From Novosphingobium aerophilum (GTDB lineage: Bacteria > Pseudomonadota > Alphaproteobacteria > Sphingomonadales > Sphingomonadaceae), in contig NZ_JACLAU010000018.1 in the NCBI RefSeq assembly GCF_014230305.1, positions 1 to 64,000 of the forward strand: a stretch of 64,000 nucleotides of DNA, in the 5' to 3' direction. Both the position numbers and the translations under genes were made by a program. Below, piece by piece: positions 41,547 through 50,789 of the stretch (position 1 is its first letter; every line of letters starts with the position of its first letter). The notes below the pieces were generated by a model, which saw nothing but the letters and a program-made list of their open reading frames with translations, was not told where the DNA came from and ran no database searches.

Positions 41547-42245
41547 TCACATTTCGACGTTACCGATTGCAGTACGCCGGCGACGCCTCCAGAGCCAAAC
41601 TACGAGCGCAAAGTAGGCGATATTCATCAGGACCAGCACCGCATCAAAGTAGAGCCTGTTCTGGGCCTTGAAGGCCATTTTTTTGCGCCAATAGACCTCG
41701 CCACCATCGGCCAGCGTGACATTTTCATCCTTCAAATTGCCGCAAGGCTTCAGTTGCGACTTTAGCGCATAGTCTGGGATCACAGCCTTCTTGCGAGTTA
41801 ACAATGTGAAACTCTCAGCATATCGATCAACTATATAGGTATTTTTCACACAGATCGGACTATCATCACTGAATATTATTCGACTATTGGTCCAACTCGC
41901 AATTTGATACCGAATAAAATAGTCATCCATATAATTTCCGATGATGTTGACTGATGCAATAACGCATTCATTATTGGACTTATCACAGACAATTTCCTGA
42001 GAATTCAGTACCAATTCACCCTCAGGAGTTTCCGCCTTATTATCGTACGTCCCTTTTGCATAAAAATAACCTTCGTCCCATCGGGAGACGTCAAAGCTTC
42101 GTAATGCAGGCGCGACGGGGAGAGCTCTATTTTCAATCAGATCGTAGCCAACAAAATATACAGCCATGATCGCAACCCAGCCACTTAGCGCAAGAAAGCT
42201 CCAACCGATCGTGGCAGCGACAGCATAAAATCTAAGCCGTTTCAT
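41547..42245 (-). CDS. Membrane protein of unknown function
   Basis: A 232-aa protein with an N-terminal helix (AVAATIGWSFLALSGWVAIMAVYF), a roughly 150-residue extracytoplasmic domain and a C-terminal helix (DAVLVLMNIAYFALVVWLW) followed by an Arg cluster. The middle has paired Cys (IVCDKSNNECV; PICVKN; KPCGNL) that could form disulfides. DNA is clearly AT-richer than the neighbours, a sign of recent transfer. ATG 42245 begins MKRLRF; a longer frame to 42578 is GC-rich nonsense. Third and last gene of a leftward cassette. Confidence 0.65.
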   Translation of the reverse strand: MKRLRFYAVAATIGWSFLALSGWVAIMAVYFVGYDLIENRALPVAPALRSFDVSRWDEGYFYAKGTYDNKAETPEGELVLNSQEIVCDKSNNECVIASVNIIGNYMDDYFIRYQIASWTNSRIIFSDDSPICVKNTYIVDRYAESFTLLTRKKAVIPDYALKSQLKPCGNLKDENVTLADGGEVYWRKKMAFKAQNRLYFDAVLVLMNIAYFALVVWLWRRRRRTAIGNVEM

Positions 42246-42390
42246 TCTACCAACCCATAAATCTAGCGGCACCGTTTCAAATGTCTGAATTCGGGCTGGA
42301 TGAACAGCGTCAACGGAACATGGCCAGCTGCCGTTGCCGCTCTTCGACAGTACACCCACGAGTGGCCCACGTCGTCGCCTGCGGCCAGCT

Positions 42391-42771
42391 TCAGCTGATA
42401 GCGCCAATCCGCACCCACCGCCTGAACGGCCCGCTGTAGATGCACACCAAACGCACGCGCGTTCCCGCGAATTGGGCAAGGATGCCTCGTTTGCCCACCG
42501 GCACGTCAAACTGGTAGGACTGTCCCACCCGCGTAAGTTGGTAGTCGCGATAATCCAGCCACCCACCGACATAACCATGCGCTATGGCAAGCCGCTCCAG
42601 ATGTTCCCTCATGCGGGCCTTCTGGGATGTCCAGGGGGCGATACGGACGATTTTGGCAGCCTGCACACCGATCAGGTCATCGCGCGTGTCTGGCAGCATC
42701 AAATAGGGTTCTATGACAGTGCGCCGCCACCCGCGAGCGTAGAACACCGTGAAGCCCTCAGGCGTCTCCAT
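42391..42771 (-). CDS. Hypothetical protein
   Basis: A 126-aa soluble protein I do not recognise, rich in aromatic and Arg residues (FYARGWRRTVIEPYL; YRDYQLTRVGQSYQF). ATG 42771 is chosen because GGGGAGG lies 6 nt upstream; ATG 42777 is also in frame. It overlaps the preceding gene by a few codons, which suggests that the two are co-translated. Possible relatives are small immunity-type proteins, but this is not supported by a motif. Confidence 0.6.
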   Translation of the reverse strand: METPEGFTVFYARGWRRTVIEPYLMLPDTRDDLIGVQAAKIVRIAPWTSQKARMREHLERLAIAHGYVGGWLDYRDYQLTRVGQSYQFDVPVGKRGILAQFAGTRVRLVCIYSGPFRRWVRIGAIS

Positions 42772-43243
42772 CGACATCCTCCCCGCGATAGAGGCGATGC
42801 GTGTTCTCGTTGCTGGTGCCTAGTTCTTGTTCCCACTGATAGAGGTCTCGGGCAAGGAAGCGCAAAGGCCGGAGGTGGTCGGGATATTCAACGGGCTCTT
42901 CCTCGTCGCTCACGTCCACCGGGGGCTCGAGCCGGTGATAAAAGTCAAAGGGTGAGTATCTCGACCGCTCAATGCCGCTGCAGATGGAGGCTGTAATCGG
43001 GCTCTCGTAGGGCCTGTGGCCATGTTCGTAGGCAGCCTGGACAAGCCAGGCAAGGGTCGGAAAATAATAGCGGTTACGACCCGCACGTATGACCAGCGCG
43101 TTCAACATGACAGCATCCGCACCGACATTGTCTAGGCTGGGAAATTCTGCACGAAGTTTACGCCGCACCTCGTCAAGCAGTGCTCCCGCCGCCGCTTCCA
43201 CCTGCTCCTGCTGCTCTGCCACGTTAAAGAACCAACCCGCCAT
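42758..43243 (-). CDS. Hypothetical protein, first gene of a three-gene cassette
   Basis: A 161-aa helical, acidic protein without a recognised domain. It starts MAGWFFNVAEQQEQVEAAAG and has an acidic stretch (VDVSDEEEPVEYPDHLRPL) before an aromatic C-terminus. ATG 43243 has a strong AGGAGG 7 nt upstream, which overrides the longer frame to 43372. The stop overlaps the start of the next gene, so the two are coupled. In an island with restriction-type genes, a role in defence or element maintenance is possible but unproven. Confidence 0.62.
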   Translation of the reverse strand: MAGWFFNVAEQQEQVEAAAGALLDEVRRKLRAEFPSLDNVGADAVMLNALVIRAGRNRYYFPTLAWLVQAAYEHGHRPYESPITASICSGIERSRYSPFDFYHRLEPPVDVSDEEEPVEYPDHLRPLRFLARDLYQWEQELGTSNENTHRLYRGEDVDGDA

Positions 43244-43571
43244 CGGGCGCCTCCTATATTTGCCCATGCGGGCCTCGTCATAGTGCCACCGATGCCGAAG
43301 TGGGCCGGTTGGCAGGGCAGGATGCCCTTCTGGACGATTGCATCTGGCTATCACGTTGCAGGCGGAGTGCAATCAACATTTGATTGCCGATGCATTACCC
43401 TGACTATCCGCACCCCATTCTGACACTGGCGGCCTTGATCGGGCCTGATGCGCCCAATCTCCAGCCAAAAAGAAAAGCTATTTCCAGCCGAAGCAAATCA
43501 GGATTGCGGCTGGATCGAGTGGCAAGCATTCTTAGCTTGATCTTGAGAAGGTATCTGACAATATCAAACTG
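43244..43571. other. Spacer between divergent small genes
   Basis: About 328 bp with promoter space for the leftward cassette. A 62-aa rightward frame (43384-43572) is present but looks unlike a protein. No repeat or operator is evident. Confidence 0.4.
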
Positions 43572-43851
43572 ATGGAAATTTCATTCGCTAAGCTTTGCGT
43601 AGCCGCAGGATTTTTGGCGTTGGTACCGTGCGCGATAGCGTTGTGGAAAATCGATGCGAGAGAGGAATGTTCCAACAGGATGCAGGCGAACAACGCTGAA
43701 TTGGCGTGGCTTGCAGGTGGACAGTATCATGGAAGCGCTGAGCTAGCGGCTCATGTTCATGGCGCGATTTTAGCTTCTAGGATTAATGGGACTAATTGCG
43801 AATTCCTGCTCCCAGTGAGCAGTATTGCGAGCAAGTGGGTAGACGCGCCGT

Positions 43852-43853
<2 letters not shown>
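43572..43853 (+). CDS. Small membrane or exported protein, unknown
   Basis: A 93-aa ORF beginning MEISFAKLCVAAGFLALVPC, a single hydrophobic segment that might be a signal anchor, then a polar part with Cys residues (EECSNRMQ; GTNCEFLLP). DNA is AT-rich relative to the surroundings. There is no clear ribosome-binding site, and the gene is truncated or bordered by an IS66-like end immediately after its stop, so it may be a remnant. No family recognised. Confidence 0.4.
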
Positions 43854-44831
<978 letters not shown>

Positions 44832-44876
44832 CCTAATTGAAACTGCCTCCGGAAAACCCGGGACGCTTCAATCTAG

Positions 44877-44916
44877 GGTCTCGGCCAAGGCGTTGTCGTA
44901 ACTGTTGCCGACACTG
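44877..44916 (-). pseudogene. Small fragment of another IS3 OrfB
   Basis: On the minus strand this 40-bp stretch encodes [13 protein letters not shown], the conserved IS3 motif around the catalytic Glu. It lies beyond the plus-strand IS3 end (about 44871) in opposite orientation, so a second IS3 element was present and mostly deleted. Confidence 0.75.
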
Positions 44917-44983
44917 CTACCTGACTTTTGTCTAATCCCCGGGGGCACTTCATCCGCGAGAACAACGCAACGTTAGTCACCCG

Positions 44984-45571
44984 TTACCAAATCCTGCTCG
45001 CCAGTCGGTGCAGCTCATCGTCGACGAACATTTGCTTCGCCACCAGCCTCGTCAGCAGCCGCTCCCGCGTCGGCTTGCGGGCGTACTTGGACAGGGCCGT
45101 GAGGCGGCTGGTGGCCCTGTCGATAGCCCGGTGCGCCCGGTGAACCTCGTCCTCGCGTTGCGACCCGTAGGCCACGCCCCAGCCCCTCACGGACGCGAAG
45201 TGCACTTTGCCCGGCGGAAGCACCAGCGTGGTGCAGCGTTTGCCCGTGTGGGGGCACAGCGCGTACCACCGCTCGCCGCCAAAGCGCATTGGGGCGCTGT
45301 CGAGCCAAACGAGGGCATTTATCTGCCTGCCGTGGGCGTGGCCGGTGATCTTGATGCAGGGGTACGGCTCGCGGCAGTCCAAATCGCAGACCAGCGCAAG
45401 CTGCGCCACAGTCTGCCCGTCTCGGGTCCACGTGAGGGTGCGGCGGTTCATGCAGTGGCGCTTGATCACGCCCAGGCGCTTCAGGTCCGGCAGCGCGATG
45501 CGCAGGCAGTCATCGGTGGTCGCCCGGGTGGTGCGCCGCCCTGATCCGATGCCACCCACGATCGCCTCCAT
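44984..45571 (-). CDS. Hypothetical protein with GGxGSGR N-terminus
   Basis: A 195-aa protein starting MEAIVGGIGSGRRTTRATTDD followed by CLRIALPDLKRLG. This GG-x-GSGR plus Asp-Asp-x-x-(I/L) N-terminus marks a widespread but uncharacterised family on alphaproteobacterial and phage-like islands. A middle Cys/His-bearing segment (RWYALCPHTGKRCTTLVLPP) could hold a zinc ribbon. The C-terminal third is helical and basic. ATG 45571 fits the family; the longer frame is not conserved. Located after the GIY-YIG gene on the same strand. Confidence 0.7.
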   Translation of the reverse strand: MEAIVGGIGSGRRTTRATTDDCLRIALPDLKRLGVIKRHCMNRRTLTWTRDGQTVAQLALVCDLDCREPYPCIKITGHAHGRQINALVWLDSAPMRFGGERWYALCPHTGKRCTTLVLPPGKVHFASVRGWGVAYGSQREDEVHRAHRAIDRATSRLTALSKYARKPTRERLLTRLVAKQMFVDDELHRLASRIW

Positions 45572-45671
45572 TGATCGAAATAATTTGCATAAATAGCATA
45601 GTTGATCGGATTTGTCGATGAATGGACCTGCTGACCGAAAAGGCCGGAGCACCAAGCAACGGGCCCCTGCA

Positions 45672-46280
45672 TCATTTCATGCGACGCTGCTGATTGCCTT
45701 CTTGAGCGATTGGTGCCTCTCTGGCCTGCCGCTTGGCTTCTTGTCTCATTGCGGAAAGAGCCACGCAAAATGGGTGGCGCCGATTATCTTGGATGTTTAG
45801 CGGCACGCTGTGTGCAGCCAATAACTCTTGTTCATGCAGCCAAGGCTCGGGGTGTTCCGTCCAGCATACGAGCGCATTGCGCTCCAGCCAATCGTCCAAC
45901 CATTGCTCGCCAAGGTGCGTGAAGGTCATACGCTTCCCACTGCCAACCCGGCGCAAGGGGAAGTCACTGACAGGAGCGAGCAGCGCCCCCAGCGTAAGCC
46001 TCAAGGTCGACCCTTCGGCATTACCCTTGTAGTGATATGCAACCCTTTTTCGCAGGTTCTGGCTGCTCTGAGCATTCTTGGGCGAGATGCCCAGATAAAG
46101 GAGGGTCAGTCCATCGCGGGTGTAGCAGCCATCGGTTGGCACACCGGGAGGTACATCGCGGAAGTACCATGCGTAAACACCGCGCGTAGCGGGTATCAGG
46201 CCAGTTTGCGCAAGCACCTGCTGGCGTGTGAAAATCGGAGCGTGTGCGAAGAACGACACTGACAGCTCAACGGTCTTCAT
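45672..46280 (-). CDS. GIY-YIG nuclease family protein
   Basis: A 202-aa protein. The signature strands appear as GVYAWYFRD and LLYLGISPK (for GIY and YIG), then LRKRVAYHYKGNAEGS with the conserved Arg and His/Tyr, and a Glu in LHEQELLAAHSVPLN. This is the arrangement of a GIY-YIG endonuclease domain of the short type. It overlaps the upstream mrr gene by 14 nt, suggesting a two-part restriction or repair module. Its target is unknown. Confidence 0.8.
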   Translation of the reverse strand: MKTVELSVSFFAHAPIFTRQQVLAQTGLIPATRGVYAWYFRDVPPGVPTDGCYTRDGLTLLYLGISPKNAQSSQNLRKRVAYHYKGNAEGSTLRLTLGALLAPVSDFPLRRVGSGKRMTFTHLGEQWLDDWLERNALVCWTEHPEPWLHEQELLAAHSVPLNIQDNRRHPFCVALSAMRQEAKRQAREAPIAQEGNQQRRMK

Positions 46281-47184
46281 CGAAGAAATCTTCGTCCAAC
46301 CGTTTAACCTCGACCATCCTGGTCAGGCGCACGCCGACGCCGAATTCGATCATCAGTTCCGTCAGGCGCTGACCATCCATCAGGATGACCCGCTGCTGAA
46401 GGCCTGCAGCATATTCATTCGCTTGCCTGCTGAAGCTCGACGTCGTGACAAAAACGCCCTTGCCGGCACCGAGCCCCACGAGGCTTCCCACAAACCCCTG
46501 TATTTCAGGCCTGCCGACCACGTTGCCATCGGCATAGCGCTTCGCCTGCACGTAGATGCGGTCAAGACCCAATCGGTCCTCATCGATAATGCCGTCAATC
46601 CCGCCATCACCCGACCGCCCAAGACGGCGCGCAGCATTTTCGTGTGACCCTCCGTAACCCATGGCCACCAAGAGATCGACGATTACCCGCTCAAAGAAAG
46701 ACGGGGACTGCTGCATGATCCGGCCGAGCAGTTCATCGCGAAGGGCCGATACAAGAACGTTCTGCGCGGCGTCGATCTGTTCTTCTGGCGTCACAGCGCC
46801 GGGGGCTGGATGGGTTAGTCCGGCCTGACCCTCAATAGCACTCGCTGCGCCATAGAAATCGCGGAACGCAGGGTAACCTTTCAGGGTCTCCACATCGATC
46901 TTCTTAGGCCGGGTAGCCAACAACGCCTTACCTGCCTCGCTGGCGGTAAACACCCCGCGCTTAGGGCTGGCGATCAGCCCGGCTTTGCTCATGTAGAACT
47001 TGGCCCAGTGCACGCGATTGTGGAGGAGACGTTGCTTGCCGTTCGACATCATCTCTTCCCGTTCGTCAGACGACAGCCCGAACAGGTCAGCGACGCGGTC
47101 CGCCACGACCGGCGCTCGCGTTTCACCCTCGGCCGCGACAGTGAGCACAGGAAGCATGAGGGTCTGGTAATCAGGAATGGGCAT
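46267..47184 (-). CDS. Mrr-like restriction endonuclease
   Basis: A 305-aa protein with an N-terminal Mrr winged-helix domain (about 1-110; LMLPVLTVAAEGETRAPVVA at the start) and a C-terminal PD-(D/E)xK nuclease domain: FFERVIVDLLVAMGYGG, DGGIDGIIDEDRLGLDRIYV, then VQAKRYADG (Gln-x-Lys) as the catalytic strand. Mrr enzymes cut DNA carrying foreign methylation or when triggered by other nucleases (type IV restriction). Coupled with the GIY-YIG gene. No methyltransferase is complete in the element; only a methyltransferase fragment at 39040-39230 remains. Confidence 0.9.
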   Translation of the reverse strand: MPIPDYQTLMLPVLTVAAEGETRAPVVADRVADLFGLSSDEREEMMSNGKQRLLHNRVHWAKFYMSKAGLIASPKRGVFTASEAGKALLATRPKKIDVETLKGYPAFRDFYGAASAIEGQAGLTHPAPGAVTPEEQIDAAQNVLVSALRDELLGRIMQQSPSFFERVIVDLLVAMGYGGSHENAARRLGRSGDGGIDGIIDEDRLGLDRIYVQAKRYADGNVVGRPEIQGFVGSLVGLGAGKGVFVTTSSFSRQANEYAAGLQQRVILMDGQRLTELMIEFGVGVRLTRMVEVKRLDEDFFDEDR

Positions 47185-47360
47185 CAGGCTTGCATATCAA
47201 CCGGCCGGGTCAACCGGAACTGGAAAATCTTTGCGACCACGTTACCTTCGCGTGATCACAGTAAAAGCAATCCCGGCCAGTGGTCGGCGCGCGCGCCTCA
47301 CGCGAACGTGGTTTCCACCCGGCAATACCCCACCCCAAACTTCATCCCTCCGGGGCATGT

Positions 47361-47487
47361 CTCTGCTTCCACTGCTTCACCCCCTTAGGGTGTGTGAAGC
47401 AGTGGAAGCATTGAAGCAGCCTTTGCCGTTGACGCTTCATCTGGAGCCTTTGTCTCATTTGAAGCAAGATGAAGCTGAAGCAGCAGC
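47361..47487. repeat. Inverted repeat and GAAGC iteron-like cluster, candidate origin
   Basis: GCTTCCACTGCTTCAC (47365-47380) and its perfect complement (47394-47409) form a 16-bp stem. Around it TGAAGC/GCTTCA occurs at least seven times to 47487, for example TGAAGCTGAAGCAGC. The block ends at the stop codon of the primase gene. This density is what one expects of a replication origin bound by the element's own initiator; a terminator for the primase transcript is the alternative. Confidence 0.6.
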
Positions 47488-49596
47488 CTAGTCGCCAACA
47501 TTTACGTAGCCCGCGAAATGTTGAAAGCCGGGCACAAACAACCGCTCGCCAACAGTCACAAGGAACCCCTTGTCGCAAAGGCGGCTGAGTGCACGTACCA
47601 CGTGAGAGCGGCGCTGATCCCTAGGCCTCTTGGCACCTTCCGGAGGGGCCGGGTCGTACGGGATTGCGTTCACGGCACCGCCGATGACAGCGGTGCTCAG
47701 CGCCCCCTCCGGCGTCGCAGCGCCACAGGCGCGGGCAGTCTCCAACACGCGCTTCTCAGTGGCGCCCTTTGGCTCCGGAGGTGCAGCGATGGGCGTACGC
47801 GGCCGGTCAACATACTCGACCACGCAGCTGGAGATGGGATCGCCATCGCTGTCCGTACCAAGGGCCACGGTAGCAAGGCGGAAGCCCCAGCGCTTGCTGT
47901 CATCGCCGTCCTTCATCTTGGTCAGTGAAATCAGGCGCCCGCTGCCGCTTACGCTGATCTCGATCTCTGCGTCTGCGGCTGCCCGGATCCCCGACCAGCC
48001 GCGCGCACCGCGCGCGGCATCTTTGCCCGAGTGGTGGATGACCCATGCGGTTGCGCCGGTGAGCTCGGTGATCGTCCTGAGGTTCCGCAATGCGACGCCC
48101 ATGTCCTCGCCGCTGTTTTCATTGGCCCCGGGCGTCACCTGTGCAAACGTATCGATCACAAAAATGTCAGCCCCGCCCAGCTTGATGGATTTTGCAAGTT
48201 CCGACACGTCGCCGTTGTCTAGGACGTTGGGCGCTGCGAGCACGAAACCGATGTCGAGGTCGGCGGGTTCTAGTCCGTGGTGTTGGCAATAAGCATTGAC
48301 GCGGTTCTTCATGCCGCCAGCGCCTTCAGCGACGACAAAGACGACTTTCGCCCGCTTCACGCGGCACCCCTGCCACGGGATGCCGCGCGCAATGGCCGCC
48401 GCCATGTCAAAGGCGACGAAACTCTTCCCGCTGCCGGATGCGCCGTAGAGGACGATGAGGTCGCTCTTTGGCAGCACGCCCTTGATGAACCACTCCATCG
48501 GCTTGTGCAGATCCGGGTGGCTCACATGGTAAATGCGAAACTTTCCCGTGTAGCCCTCGGGGGTCATGACGCCTGAATGCCCCTGCTGATCGTCGGCGAC
48601 ACCCTCCCAGAGGTTGCGCACATCTTCGGCAAGCAAGGGCTTTTGTGCTTCGCGGGCCATCTTCATCACAGTGGCCATGGTCACAGAACGTTTGCCCGGA
48701 ACCAGTTTAAAGCTGCCCCATTGTACGCGCAGGTGTTCCTCGCTGGTGTACTTGCCCCCATTGCTGGACCAGTCGTCCCAGATGGCGAAGCCGGTGTCGT
48801 CGCCCTTACACTCGTGGTGAAGGGCCATGCCGACGCGGATCCACTCGTCCCGGCCCATGTCGGGATCGAGGCTCGCCAGTAGCGCCTCCATCTCCTCTAC
48901 CGTGAGCCCGAGGCACGGCTCACGCCCTGCCGTGAAGTCGTCTAATGCCGCGATACTCGATTGTTCCGCTCCGAACTTTTCCTCCAGTCTGCTCCAGATC
49001 GTGTTGATCTGATCGGCGGTCAGGGTGGGAGCTTCTGTGGGCAAGATTTCCCAATTGATACGGCTGCCCGATGGGTGCGTACCCGCAATCATAGCCTGTT
49101 GGCCGTTACCGAGGAACTCGATCTTGTTGGTGCCGTCCAACCCGATGACGCGCTTTGGCAGCGCCGCATCGCACCTGACGATCAGAGCGAACTTGGAAGA
49201 GTTCTCGCGGTACCGCAGGGGCACTCGATCCGAAGACACGCCTGCAAGGTCCGCAATAAATGGGCGCAGGAGGTCTTCCACTTGGTCTGCCAGCACCTGG
49301 TCCTCGATGTCGACATCGAAGACCTTGCACTGGCGCATCTGCATACAGATGCCCAAACGATCGTCGCTGCTCCACGCTTCAATCTCGTCCGCAGTGGCGA
49401 CCTTTCTGGTCCAATTCTTGAAGCCATGGGCCATCCCTTGACCGTCAATAGCGCTGGGTACTTTACCGAGCGCGGACAGCTTCGATCCTGGCCTGATAGG
49501 TACGGCCAGATCGCAGACTACAGGCAGCAGGTCAGCTGCCATTCCGGCCTCAACGAGGTGCTGCCAAAAATCTCTAGATGCTCCGAGCGCGCTCAT
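47488..49596 (-). CDS. Primase-polymerase/helicase replication protein
   Basis: A 702-aa replication protein. The N-terminal part (about 1-200) resembles bifunctional primase-polymerase domains (FDVDIEDQVLAD with the catalytic acidic pair, KIEFLGNGQQAMIAGTHPSG). A PriCT-type region follows (residues about 230-310; MGRDEWIRVGMALHHECKG). The C-terminal half is a RecA-like hexameric helicase: Walker A LYGASGSGKSFVAFD near 385, Walker B IFVIDTFAQVTPG, and the IHHSGKDAARGARGW sensor segment. Such proteins start replication of satellites and plasmids. Coupled by a 4-nt overlap to the 84-aa gene before it. Confidence 0.88.
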   Translation of the reverse strand: MSALGASRDFWQHLVEAGMAADLLPVVCDLAVPIRPGSKLSALGKVPSAIDGQGMAHGFKNWTRKVATADEIEAWSSDDRLGICMQMRQCKVFDVDIEDQVLADQVEDLLRPFIADLAGVSSDRVPLRYRENSSKFALIVRCDAALPKRVIGLDGTNKIEFLGNGQQAMIAGTHPSGSRINWEILPTEAPTLTADQINTIWSRLEEKFGAEQSSIAALDDFTAGREPCLGLTVEEMEALLASLDPDMGRDEWIRVGMALHHECKGDDTGFAIWDDWSSNGGKYTSEEHLRVQWGSFKLVPGKRSVTMATVMKMAREAQKPLLAEDVRNLWEGVADDQQGHSGVMTPEGYTGKFRIYHVSHPDLHKPMEWFIKGVLPKSDLIVLYGASGSGKSFVAFDMAAAIARGIPWQGCRVKRAKVVFVVAEGAGGMKNRVNAYCQHHGLEPADLDIGFVLAAPNVLDNGDVSELAKSIKLGGADIFVIDTFAQVTPGANENSGEDMGVALRNLRTITELTGATAWVIHHSGKDAARGARGWSGIRAAADAEIEISVSGSGRLISLTKMKDGDDSKRWGFRLATVALGTDSDGDPISSCVVEYVDRPRTPIAAPPEPKGATEKRVLETARACGAATPEGALSTAVIGGAVNAIPYDPAPPEGAKRPRDQRRSHVVRALSRLCDKGFLVTVGERLFVPGFQHFAGYVNVGD

Positions 49597-49847
49597 GCCG
49601 CACCGCCGTCGAGCAACCTGCCCAATTGGAGAACCTTCGCGCAGTATGGTGCCAGAGCCACATCGACTTTCCGAGCCAGCGCTTGTTGCTTTGCTGGCGA
49701 TGGAAGGCGCGGGTCCCAGATCACCTCGACGGGAAATACGCCGTCGAAGTCGTAAAGAGTGATCTCGATGTGGTACTTGGAGGTCACGCGAACGCGACCG
49801 CGCATCACGGCGCGCTGGCTAGCGCCGGGGATATCGGCTATACGCAT
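49593..49847 (-). CDS. Small hypothetical protein in the replication operon
   Basis: An 84-aa protein of unknown family (MRIADIPGASQRAVMRGRVRV...). It is mostly beta/alpha with an acidic middle (YDFDGVFPVEVIWDPRLPSP) and no HTH. It starts at ATG 49847 and overlaps the primase gene as ATGA. Position between the AlpA regulator and the primase is typical for small accessory replication genes of integrative elements. Confidence 0.65.
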   Translation of the reverse strand: MRIADIPGASQRAVMRGRVRVTSKYHIEITLYDFDGVFPVEVIWDPRLPSPAKQQALARKVDVALAPYCAKVLQLGRLLDGGAA

Positions 49848-49906
49848 GTGGGTTCTCCGAGGGGCGGCGACGGTTGGGCCTGCGCCGCCCTTTTCATGTT
49901 GGGTTG

Positions 49907-50119
49907 TCAGGCCGCGCTCTGCGCTGCGCCGGTTGCGCTAGTCGAAGCGACCAGCCTGCTCTCAAGCCACGTATCGAGATCGGCGCGGCGGTACCGCACG
50001 GCACCGCCCAGTTTGGCGTAGGCCGGGCCTTCACCCGTCACTCTGAACCGATCCAAAGTGGGCTTTCCGAGGCGCACATAACGCGCTGCCTCGACGGTAG
50101 TCAGAACATCAGAATTCAT
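49907..50119 (-). CDS. AlpA-family DNA-binding regulator / excisionase
   Basis: A 70-aa winged-helix protein of the MerR-like/AlpA type: LTTVEAARYVRLGKPTLDRF is the HTH, followed by GPAYAKLGGAVRYRRADLDTWL, the standard wing and tail. AlpA-like proteins activate excision or act as recombination directionality factors next to P4-type integrases. GAGGTG precedes the ATG at 50119. Gene order int-orf-alpA-orf-primase on one strand suggests a common life-cycle module. Confidence 0.85.
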   Translation of the reverse strand: MNSDVLTTVEAARYVRLGKPTLDRFRVTGEGPAYAKLGGAVRYRRADLDTWLESRLVASTSATGAAQSAA

Positions 50120-50198
50120 CGCCGGTCACCTCATTTTGTCAGGTGACGGATCAAATATGCCCATGTTTTCATGAAGTCTGCGCGAAAAAGTTGCGCAG

Positions 50199-50789
50199 TT
50201 AATTCGCGTTGTCGGTATCGCGGCGCCCCCTACGCGTACCCGGATCCCGCTGCTGTACCGAGGCATTATGTTGCTTCATTGCATTCAACTGCTCCGGGTT
50301 GCTACGTGCCCATGCGACTCCGGTTTCAGTCAGTAAACTCGCCACTGAGCCCTTATTCGCGTACGCCTTCCTGCCCCGCGATATCGTCGACGCCTTATCG
50401 GCGTGTCCTGCCTCAGCGCCAACGGCGCTCGCTGCGAGGTTATAGGCTTCCTCGGCGCCGACGCCGAGCGCGCCTTGGAAGAACGCGGCATTGGCATGAA
50501 CAACGCGGCTAGTGAACTCTCTTAGGACCTTTGTGGGCTTACCGCCGCGCTTGTCCGCCCCGTGCAGGCGTCTTTCGGCAGCACGGGCCGCTAGCACTTG
50601 TATCGTGTTCGGTAGAGGCACGCCTTCGCTGGTCAGCCTCCAAACCATAAGATCAACCCAGTTTAGGTCTTTGGTCTTTGTCAGCTCAGCCAGATGGTTG
50701 AGCATCTCAAGGCCAAGAGCCGTGCCTGCATGAACGCCTAACTCGTGCTCCAGCTGTTCGATCAATGTCTTCTCGCTCTGATCGCTCAT
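50199..50789 (-). CDS. Hypothetical protein coupled to the integrase
   Basis: A 196-aa helical protein I do not recognise. It has a Gln/Glu-rich start (SDQSEKTLIEQLEHELGV), an Arg-rich centre (LAARAAERRLHGADKRGGKP) and a basic C-terminus (PGTRRGRRDTDNAN), compatible with a DNA-binding accessory factor. ATG 50789 overlaps the integrase stop and has GGAGG 7 nt upstream. It lies between int and alpA. Confidence 0.65.
   Translation of the reverse strand: MSDQSEKTLIEQLEHELGVHAGTALGLEMLNHLAELTKTKDLNWVDLMVWRLTSEGVPLPNTIQVLAARAAERRLHGADKRGGKPTKVLREFTSRVVHANAAFFQGALGVGAEEAYNLAASAVGAEAGHADKASTISRGRKAYANKGSVASLLTETGVAWARSNPEQLNAMKQHNASVQQRDPGTRRGRRDTDNAN

Noticed and set aside
43384-43572. A 62-aa plus-strand ORF before the small membrane protein
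   Set aside because: No ribosome-binding site, no recognisable domain and a composition like untranslated DNA; more likely chance.
47341-47487. CRISPR array, because of repeated GAAGC words
   Set aside because: The repeats are only 5-8 bp, irregularly spaced and partly inverted; there are no 25-40-bp repeats with unique spacers and no cas genes.
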